From NCBI RefSeq assembly GCF_041260155.1, contig NC_091935.1, positions 3,204,001 to 3,268,000 of the forward strand: DNA of 64,000 nt. Direction: 5' to 3'. Within the stretch, counting starts at the first letter, position 1. Each line of letters starts with the position of its first letter. Below, in pieces: positions 55,701 to 64,000 of the stretch. Below the pieces are notes generated by a model. That model did no database searches and was not told where the DNA came from. It saw nothing but the letters and a program-made list of their open reading frames with translations. The position numbers and the translations under genes were made by a program. Origin of the DNA: Ptychodera flava. Taxonomy: Eukaryota; Hemichordata; Enteropneusta; Ptychoderidae.

Positions 55701-57727
55701 AGTTCTTACTGAGTTTATTAATTACTGAGGGGGTGGGGGTAGTTTGACACCTTCTCATGAAAACTTGACTATCCAGAAAATCTAAGTAGGAATCGTGCCA
55801 AAGCTGACTTAGCACAACAAAGGCGCTAGAATGTTAGCAGTAAATTCAGCAATTAAAGGTCACGTCAGGTCAGTTTATGGAATCAACTTTAAATCAAGCT
55901 ATGGCATTTCGTCTGCTTTTTACAAGATTTGGATTTCAAATTGTTAGTCTGGTGATTGGTGTACATGACATTCTACAACTGTGATAGAATCTGAACAGAG
56001 TCAGACAAACTTTTAATTTTGACAGCGAAATACTAGTATACCTCGCACTGCATCACAAAAACAGAGTAAAAGGTTATTATAAATCGAAAAAAAATGTGGT
56101 TAATTTTTTTTCGAATCCGCCACCATGTTCCACTGTTTTTTTTTCAAATCGGGATGAACTCTTGCCGATTGACCGGGAACGCTTCCTTTGCGTTATTTGA
56201 CCATGGAGATTTCTACAGCGTCACATTGCAATGCAATTACACTGTTCCTCGTCAAAATTGGAATCATTTATGACGTGCGAAATGGATAGGTATCATTGTT
56301 GCTTGGGTGTTTGAAAGCGCTGCGTAAGTAACGTTTACCAAGTGTCACACGGATGAAGTGGAATGCCAACTTTTGTTTTTCCTATGTGTGTTCATCACCG
56401 TCGATATTTTGGCTTTCGACAACAGAATCCTATGGTCAAGAGTATGGAGGTTCCATACAACAAAACTATCCACCACCGTCATATGCACAACTGCCATCCA
56501 TGCGACCGTCTGAAAATTCTTCAATGCCATCTGATTTAACGGTAGGTTTACTCGACACAATATTAATACTTGTGAATATATTAATCAATGGGGAACACGA
56601 GAGACCAAAACTTCATCCCCTGCGTGCCGTTCCTTAGTAGCGCAAAAAGCGTTACCGACAAGAAAGGTTGGTTTCTGATGACTCCACTCACCAATCGACA
56701 GACAAAATTATCGATTGTATTTTTCAAAATCTTACCCTAGTTATCAAAGTCGCAGCTAGCAAGAAAATCAAAACATTACAAGATAGAGTTTCTGACCTAC
56801 CTACTGTATTTGTTGGGGGGAGTATTACTGTAGACAAGAAGGTATTTTTCATATCCTCGTGCAAATAAAACCACGATGACCACAATGCAGTCATTTTCGT
56901 TTGTTTTTAAAGTCAAGATTCTGTGACGGCAACTTATTTATTATTTATTATCGTATTCTGATGCAGATGTCTTATATTTTCCGTGACATATTTATATATA
57001 TACACTTGTCCATTTGCTTGCTACTAATCATAGTTAGACACAATCAATGTCACATGAAGTTTTTGTATAATCAAAGCTGCTGTTCATACAACCCTGGGAC
57101 AATTTTCCCCAGTATCGAAATCGAAAATGAGTTTTTCAAATCATCAGTTTGGTTTGTGACAACAACAATGGAATCTCATTGTGGAGAATACAAAAACAGA
57201 TCACGGATTATTTAAACGAAAAGTTGATTATGATAAACAGCGTCCCCTCACTCTATGATGAGAATTCCATCGAAGTATATTGTGCAAAGACTGTGCCTTG
57301 CCCGATGCAGATCATTCATACACAGTTTCACAGATAGGGAAGGGCGTCCTGAACTCACCATCAAAAATTTCAAAAATACAGTAATAGTCGTCTTTAAACT
57401 GACAAACGTTAACGATTTTTTCTCTTACGCAGGTAAGTGTCCCACCACAGGAGCCTCTGTTCGCTTACGACGCCAGTTCGACTTCACCGACTGCCCTGGA
57501 CACCGGGGCGATAATATTTGCCCTGGCCACGCTTTGTCTTTGTCTTCCTATCGGCATCGCTGCTATCGTCGCATCCGGATACGTAAGTACACCACAGCAG
57601 ATATGCACAGCACCCTGTTCCTTCTCATTTGCTGCTTATCCGTCGGGGATTTCTCTTCTTTTTAACATTTAGGTATATTTTGTGCATTTGGATAGATAAC
57701 TCCAAGACTGACTGACTGACTGACTGA

Positions 57728-57796
<69 letters not shown>

Positions 57797-57940
57797 GCTT
57801 ACGAAAAACGGTCCGGAGGAAAACACGACACCGCCAACAAGCTGAGCAAGATGTCTATCATCTTGTCCATTTATGGTCCGCTCAGTGGCATCATTCTCAT
57901 CGTTGTACTGGTTGTTGTGTTCAAAATCACAAAGCAGTAG
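52790..57940 (+). CDS. Gene D: short dispanin/CD225 membrane protein
   Basis: Four exons: 52790-52808, 56426-56541, 57433-57582 and 57797-57940, phases 1, 0, 0, encoding 142 residues. Exon 1 encodes MEPVKS. The N-terminus (to 45) is like gene C (ESYGQEYGGSIQQNYPPPSY) and has a PPSY motif at 23-26. Helix 1 is about 67-95. Here the usual adjacent cysteines are spaced as Cys80-Leu-Cys82 before LPIGI. The loop (YEKRSGGKHDTANKLSK) is basic, and TM2 is about 114-137 with a KITKQ tail. Exon 3 begins GTAAGT immediately after the acceptor AG; a second in-frame AG lies 18 nt on, but alignment with gene C supports the first. The exon 4 acceptor follows a (CT)n run. Poly(A) signals lie at 58050-58059. 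Intron 1 carries an M1 copy and is shared with gene E. Confidence 0.87.
53590..55395 (+). repeat. Gene D intron 1 segment duplicated in gene E intron 1
   Basis: Long stretches match 62790-64000 in order and orientation, for example ATTATTCAAAACCTCGAGAC, TATATCAGGGGATAA, GTCGCTACGACTGTTGTAAA and GTTAAATCGTCGGTAACT. The E version lacks about 500 bp that correspond to roughly 54770-55285. This marks a tandem duplication that includes the gene. Confidence 0.85.
54576..54880 (+). mobile_element. M1 MITE copy 6, diverged, in gene D intron 1
   Basis: It runs from GGTAAGCACCTCGAAGACTT to CCAGTGTACCTTGA, with the core CCCTCATCCCTGTGCTAGCT and CTCTATGGGGAAAATAA. The same insertion is present in gene E intron 1, so it predates the D/E duplication. 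Confidence 0.7.
57705..57794. repeat. Compound (GACT)n-(CT)n microsatellite before gene D exon 4
   Basis: About seven GACT units run into about 31 CT units, which end directly at the acceptor CAG (57794-57796). Confidence 0.95.
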
Positions 57941-58049
57941 AAGAAGACTGAACGCTGGCCATTGTTGTTTATCTATCGCCGAGTAGAAAAACTCCGCAGA
58001 ACAGATTTTGAACATTGCACATTTTCACATTAATTTTCAGATGAATTTG

Positions 58050-58059
58050 AATAAATAAA
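58050..58059 (+). terminator. Gene D polyadenylation signals
   Basis: Two overlapping AATAAA words (58050 and 58054), 110 bp after the stop. Confidence 0.65.
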
Positions 58060-60735
58060 GAAAGGAATAAGATAGAAAAAGGAGGAAGAAGGAAGGCCAC
58101 ACGAGCAGCTTTTACTTCAAATTGGCCAGTAGTGACGGTGCTTTCGGAGAGTTCAATAACAAACGATTTTCATATGACTTTTGACAGAGTATTTCCAGTT
58201 ACTCATTACTGTTTGCCCTTACAGTGCCGTGACTTCTTTGCTTTAGGTCACCGGGCATCACATAGAAAAAAATGTTACAATAGATATACTAAGATCTGTG
58301 TTTTATACGGCAGTCTTGATGTCCTACTGTTTGTTCCCTTTCAATGCCTTGACCTCTTTGCGGGTATCATGTAAAAAAAATGTATAACATATATGCCAAC
58401 ATCTGTGTTTCTTATGGCAGTCTTGTGCGAGCTTGCACCTTTTTACCTGTATAATGAAATTAACACTGTACAATGTACACCTATCGACATACCTTTATTT
58501 AACATTTCTGGAATTTTCTGAAACTTTTAGTTTTGTTCTGTTTGCCTAAAGAAAAACATAATTATTTCTGGTCCTTAACCGTTTATAAAAGTGATGTAAT
58601 AAGGCGATTTCTGTTTCTTTTTCAGTTTAGTTTCTTTTCCCCGGTCACTTCCGCGCCGGGTTTACCACACCATATAATTTTTCAATCTGACTGTAATAAA
58701 CTTGATTCTCCTTGGCAGAATTTTATACGAAGGCAGATTCATACATGCAAGATTCTAATAATTTTACTTATTTGACGTTGAGAATGATTTATGATTTGTG
58801 TTAGTCGTTTGTTTGGTATATGACGCGCTAGTCTAAACATAGCGCGAGCGATGACCAGAAAAATATAATTTATTTTATTTTGGGATAGCGTAGAAACTGT
58901 TGTTCAAGAGTCTGAGGGTCAATATTTTCGATTATCGTCACAGAATATATATTACAATTTCTATCGTCCTTACACTTTCGTCTCATAGTTTGCCTCAATT
59001 AAATCGTGTGAATGTATTCAGAGAAAACAATAAATTACTTAAATATATGTGCATTTACGGAAAGACGGTTTTAACTGCATGACATGCGCTGCGACCGAAT
59101 TAGAGTAAAATCCCAAAATGAAAGAATTTGCAAAGCGATTTACGACAGAATATGTTTTTGGTGTTTCGAAAAAGACCTACCGAAGTGGGCAGGGATCTTG
59201 AAGATTCACACTTTAAAATTGTGAATGTCATAATCCCATGATATCGGGATGGTACATGCTATTCATACTCAAAATTGTTTACCATTGTGATACTGTCCAT
59301 TTACTTCAGATATTGTTATGATTTGCAGATTAAAATGGAACAAATTTATGCAGATTGCTTTAATGATTGGGTCCTTTAATTACTTACCAATAATAATATC
59401 AACTTACCTCCTATGTCTGGTGTTGATCGTTAGTGCCTGAAATGGAAATTTAAATATCAGAGCACTTGAAAACAAGAAGCAAGGAAAATGTTGCCATTTA
59501 AGAAAGAAAACGACGTTATGATTCATTCGTGAGAACGTCTACATCTTTCTACAGAAGTGTCAACCCATCTTCAGAAACAATTATAACTATACCACCGTGT
59601 ATTTCTTGAAGATTCCGACTCAGTGTTACGGAATATTTTCCTGATCTCTATACTCTACCATCGCATGAACAAATGTATTGCATTAACTTAAAGATGTTCT
59701 CTAAGGGTTCACTAACGGCTAAGCGTTCGTGAAGATCTTTATTCCTCGTTACAGTCTCAATAATATTAATCATGTGAATTACCAGAAGTTGCGCACACTG
59801 ATACTTTGTCGTCTGCAGGAACACCTGTATAAGTAACATATAATTCTTGAAAGTATTTAAATAAATGTATCAAACTTTGATTTATTATGGGAGCGGCAAC
59901 TTAAATTAAAAACGGGGAGAACCCCGAAATCTTTCCCCGGAGCCTAAAAGTATGACTTCATTAGCATCTGACTTTCAAGCCGCACTCGTTTTCCGTGCAA
60001 AGTTGGTAGATCCTGGTATTTACAACCACAAAGTATTTGACCACTTACACCCCGAGCGTGGGTCAGAGAACTGCACTTATAATTGTCTTACATGTAGTTT
60101 ATCAGCAAAAGAATATATTACGTTGACGGTACGTGGCTTAACTGACCCCAAGCATTGTTAGTTCACCAGTGCACCTATACCAATGTACATCTACAATAAG
60201 AAGCGGGTATCTGTGGGTACTGGTAACTTTACCATGCGGATTTTAACTGCGATTGTTATTGCAGTCCAAGTCTGAATGTACACGGTCAAATTATTAGTGA
60301 TGTAGTAATCCATATTCCTACCAAACTTCGCGTAATTACCCTTTTATTATACATCATACTATTATCTGACTGCTAACGTGAGACGTTCCGAAATTAGCGG
60401 CGAAATCGGTAGTCGACCTCGTTTACTTATACTTTTGGTTGCACTGCAAAATGGTCACCGTGTCACTTGTTGATATTATTCCGTACAGGGGTATATCATT
60501 TTACTATAGCGGTTATGTTAAACTTTCAATAGTTACCAATCAATCGAGTTTTTTTACATTTTGGAAGACGTTTCTGATTTTTTCAACGGGCAATGATCAT
60601 GATGTTTAGCACAATATACAATTTCCGATACATCGGAACCATCCATGGAATACATCCATGGATAAGTCGGTTTAAAATTTTCGCCAAGTCTTTATACCAA
60701 ATGTACTATATAATACTAGAAAGAGGCGTGAATAG
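58060..60735. other. Intergenic, no gene seen
   Basis: AT-rich. It holds one tandem duplication, listed separately. A 69-codon frame at 59952-60161 has no recognisable domain. Confidence 0.4.
58211..58433. repeat. Imperfect two-unit tandem duplication, about 118 bp
   Basis: GTTTGCCCTTACAGTGCC (58211) and GTTTGTTCCCTTTCAATGCC (58329) start parallel units. The units share TTGACCTCTTTGC, AAAAAAATGT and ATCTGTGTTT...GGCAGTCTTG. Confidence 0.7.
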
Positions 60736-61095
60736 TTAATAAAGCCCCAGTGCTGCTAACTTACGATGGTTTTTTCATCATTTTTATTTTATAAATCAAT
60801 TGCAACTTCTTATTCTACTCCCCAAAGAATGTTGAAACGCCCACTATTTAGCTTGTCAACTTGGCGTCTATATGATTGTGTAAAATGCATGAATATTATT
60901 TACTTTTGAATTTTAGTCCGGACCTGAAGTCAGTTTTCAGCAATAACAATGCACTTTACAACCATAGGGGCTGGATCGACAAGCTGGATACCGTGTATAT
61001 CAACAGTCTTTGGGGAGAAGAACAAGGAATTATGGTTCACATTCAAAATAAAAATGGTGAAATTATCATCAAAAGTTAGCAGCACTGGGGCTTAA
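60736..61095. mobile_element. TTAA-flanked miniature element
   Basis: The left end AAAGCCCCAGTGCTGCTAAC and the right end GTTAGCAGCACTGGGGCTTA are exact inverted repeats apart from the terminal bases. TTAA lies at both ends. The interior is shared with the element at 21233-21584. A 67-codon frame inside is without known homology. Confidence 0.75.
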
Positions 61096-62456
61096 GTAGT
61101 GTGAAAATCGTCCTTGAATTTGGTATTTATTGATGATGTACATTTTCTGTATCAAAAATAAAACATTTCTAAATGTGCTTACACAGTCTGTATATGTCTT
61201 CTTTCGTTGCTGGCCTGCCTAACGATGGATAGACTTTGTTTAAAAAACTTAATAAATAAAATTTGACTTCCCATGACGTCTCAATATGGTGTATTCTGTA
61301 AGGGAACACCGAAACCTCCTAGAATACTATATACTAAACGATCCGTCGCACACGGGAACTCTCTACGACCCTCCCCCCCCCCCCCGCCTAGGGAGCGTAG
61401 AGAGTGTCTTTCAGTCTAAGAACACTATAGCCTACTCAGCATCACTGTACGAATCTAGAACGTGTAAGTAGATTCTCTATGGTATTTTAGGTTATATTAG
61501 GTTTCAGAATTTTGCCGTCGATTGATGGTTTAAGATGCTAAACGTAATTGCAATGTCCAGATCGTAAAACTCGAATATCTGGACATTCTGTTGACCATAG
61601 TGCTGCCTTGGTGCACAGTTCACTCTACAAGCAGGCGACATGCAAAATATGCATTCTATCACGGTCGTGATAGACGTCAGTCGTTATGCTCGCAAATTAT
61701 CAATGGTATATGTTTGAGTAAAACCTTACTAGTGCTTTGGCAAAAAGACTGAAAATAAACAGCAACTGCGTTATGACTATAACTATACGTTTTTTGGAGA
61801 TTTGCTTGATTCGTATTCATGTGAACACCTTTACGCTGTGTTGTAAGTATTTCTAGTTACAGTGAAAATATGATATTTTTACCAGTTTAAATAAGCGTTA
61901 ATATCAGTACTCTCTAACAATAAGAGAATGGCAATACAAGCACGCCGTGAATGAAAATTAGGGTTGTATTCCGTGGTGAATCAAGGAAAAGAAAAGAAAC
62001 ACTCGAAGCTAGTCTTTGTCCCAAGAAAATCAGGTCTGACATTTTCGGATTAGACAGCAGCGAACAGAAAAGTCGAAATGTTTACGTTTTTATTCGCGCC
62101 TTGAGCATGTGTACAGCGCTTTTTGAATCTGTGAAGGAAAACAGGAAAATTCACTTAAGAAATGTAATATTTGTAAATGTAAATGTATAAGTTTATACTT
62201 CAAAATTGTGTCGGTCCAGTGGTCAGCCACTATACGAACGCGCATGAGCACTACCGAATAACTATGCTCGTCCAATTTCTGAACGTTATTGATCTACATG
62301 CCAGTAGATGTAATAAATCATTGAGCAAATTCATCATATCTCTAGTTTATAATTCCCGTCGCAGACGGAGGAGGTTCCGGGAGTACCGCAGATTTATAAT
62401 TCACTCATTCAGTTCACACTCCAGAACAAGTTTCAGCGACATAGTAATACCACAAA
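61096..62456. other. Intergenic DNA and gene E upstream region
   Basis: No gene seen before exon 1 of E. No TGACGTCA occurs within 300 bp of the gene E ATG, unlike A-C. The 40 bp before the ATG resemble gene D (CAGAACAA...AGCGACA...CACAA). Confidence 0.4.
61357..61407. repeat. Poly-C run between inverted arms
   Basis: Arms ACTCTCTACG and CGTAGAGAGT flank a CCCTCCCC...CCCGCC tract with about 13 consecutive C residues. Confidence 0.75.
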
Positions 62457-64000
62457 ATGGACTCCAAAATTCCTGGTAAGTATTCAAGATTGGTTTAGCC
62501 ATTTAAGTTTGAAAATCAAAGCGCCATATGCAGCTACAGCGTTTTTGAGTAACTTCCAAAAAGGTCAACGAGACTGGCAGACTCTTAACACTGCAACACA
62601 CGTCAAACGACAACCGACCATACTGTGTGCGTCAGCCATCTAAGTAAATCATTAACTATATGCGGAGAGATGGCCATTTTTACAGTGGCTTCGGGTAGAG
62701 TAACCATGCCGTATCAAAATCAGATAGTTCCTCTCTTTTATTGTAAAACTTCGATGGGGATGTTCTGAATGTCTTCTTTTGATTTTTGATATGGTGGCAC
62801 AGCTCCGCATAAAAATGTTTTATACTTCTCTAAAAGCGTCGGGCAACGCTTCGAGTGGTTGATACTTGTTTAACTATTTCTTCTGTTCAAAAATTATTCA
62901 AAACCTCGAGACCCATTTGGAACAACAAGTCGCCTCCAGGCGAAACACTTTGGTTCCATTTGCTACGATATCGACACCAAGCCTATATCAGGGGATAATA
63001 GTGTCTAGTAATTCATTTTTGTCAGACGCAGTAACAGACACTTCCTTCAAATGACAGAAAAGCACGATAAGAGTAGAAACTAAGGTTACAGAGCCGTGAA
63101 GGGATTTATAATCTATTCTTCAAGAGCATTCTATCTTTTAGTCGAGTGCCAAATTATTTTATTTCAATCTCCGATGAAAAATATGGCGACAGAAAAAAGC
63201 TTGCAACCATCGAAGATTCCTTTGTATTAGTCGGACATCCAGCAGGTCGCTACGACTGTTGTAAATACTATTGTTGTAGTGGACCGAACATCAAGTGATG
63301 TGAAGCTATTATTTTTCTATTGCACATAAGAGTTGTAATTTGAAAAATTCTCAAGCTTACTACTAGAGAAAGAGACATGATAGAGAAAATTCTGAGGTGA
63401 AAAATCCAAGCACGTTTTCTTGATTGTTAACCCATTACGGATAAGGTTAATCGCAAAGAAACTTAAAGCAGCCTTTGACTCATTTTTTAAAACAATTCCT
63501 TGGACTAGGAGATGACACAGTGTACGTTATTTGGGTCGAATCATGTTTTTGTGCATCACCATACAAGTAATCATGCAGTTTGGTCCTGTGTAGAATGACC
63601 TCTTGCATTTTAACGATACCGCGATTCAACAAGAAAAAGTGAAGGATAATGTGTCAAGAAATCTACGACGACATATGGTGCACTTTTGTTGTGGTAAGCA
63701 CCTCGCAGACTTAAACTTGTGCCTTAACTTTCTATAGAGAATGTTGGACCGTTCTCTGTCAAGACTTAAGCATCAGTCGTCACCGCCTACAAGAGAAACG
63801 AATTACCAAATATTTACAAAAACGACCCTCATCCCTGTGCTAGCTCTATGGGGAAAATAACATTTTTAGATATTTCAGATTATCTCGTAAGTCTTGTAAA
63901 TCTGGTAAATTATGCAAAAGTTAAATCGTCGGTAACTCTATGGTAATGTGTAAATGAAACACCTTTTGCTCATATTTATTCAAGAAGACATTTGTTCACA
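62457..64000 (+). CDS. Gene E: dispanin gene, first exon only (truncated by window end)
   Basis: Exon 1 is 62457-62475 and encodes MDSKIP plus one base, followed by a GTAAGTATT donor. Its length and phase equal those of exon 1 of A-D, and the ATGG context matches. The rest of the window is intron 1, which aligns with gene D intron 1. Exons 2-4 should lie beyond 64000. I infer a short-type dispanin like gene D; no part of the CD225 domain is visible here. Confidence 0.65.
62790..64000 (+). repeat. Gene E intron 1 segment duplicated from gene D intron 1
   Basis: The partner of 53590-55395, collinear, with several small indels and one deletion of about 500 bp near 63870. That deletion removed the right part of the M1 copy. 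Confidence 0.85.
63693..63871 (+). mobile_element. M1 MITE copy 7, 3'-truncated, in gene E intron 1
   Basis: It starts GGTAAGCACCTCGCAGACTT and contains CCCTCATCCCTGTGCTAGCT. It breaks off after AAAATAACATTTTTAGA where the deletion relative to gene D begins. Confidence 0.7.

Noticed and set aside
57255-57665. 136-codon frame overlapping gene D exon 3
   Set aside because: It is in a different frame from the CD225-coding exon, which has splice sites and paralogue support.
59952-60161. 69-codon frame with several cysteines
   Set aside because: Short, no secretion signal, no domain and no paralogue in the window.

Overview
The window is eukaryotic: AT-rich DNA, spliced genes with GT/AG introns, long microsatellites, many short inverted-repeat transposons, a tRNA-derived SINE and a LINE 3' end. 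It is probably a marine invertebrate, perhaps a non-vertebrate deuterostome such as a hemichordate or amphioxus. That guess rests on repeat style and gene family only; nothing here fixes the species.

The clear genes form one plus-strand tandem array of small two-pass membrane proteins of the CD225/dispanin (IFITM-like) superfamily: gene A (19215-24129), B (32110-37637), C (43166-47999), D (52790-57940) and the first exon of E (62457 to beyond the window). ATG-to-ATG spacing is 9.6-12.9 kb. The four complete genes share one plan. A tiny exon 1 gives six codons plus one base. Exon 2 encodes a Pro/Tyr/Gln-rich cytosolic N-terminus. Exon 3 carries the first hydrophobic helix with the Cys motif and the Pro-x-Gly turn. 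Exon 4 carries the basic loop and the second helix. Intron phases are 1, 0, 0 in every gene. A and B are a long N-terminus pair with PYPQ-type repeats; C and D are a short N-terminus pair. E shares intron-1 sequence with D and is its probable duplicate. A, B and C carry a perfect CRE palindrome 165-231 bp before the ATG, and D carries a one-base variant at the same place, so the genes may be co-regulated.

Between 1 and 18.7 kb I see no convincing host gene. That stretch holds transposon fossils: a 1.3-kb long-inverted-repeat element with minisatellite arms and a 141-codon ORF, a similar smaller element at 4.4-5.1 kb, a SINE at 7.1-7.3 kb, a cluster of TTAA-flanked miniature elements at 8.6-11.7 kb, and a 2.3-kb inverted-repeat block at 12.7-15.0 kb. 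One TTAA-flanked family, called M1 here, recurs across the window, including inside introns of A, D and E.

Intergenic regions after A, B, C and D hold fold-back repeats, a LINE 3' fragment (50.5-51.3 kb), G-rich and poly-C tracts, and two unexplained GC3-rich coding-like blocks (29.57-29.89 and 41.04-41.32 kb). No endogenous retrovirus, LTR element, Polinton or toxin gene was recognised.
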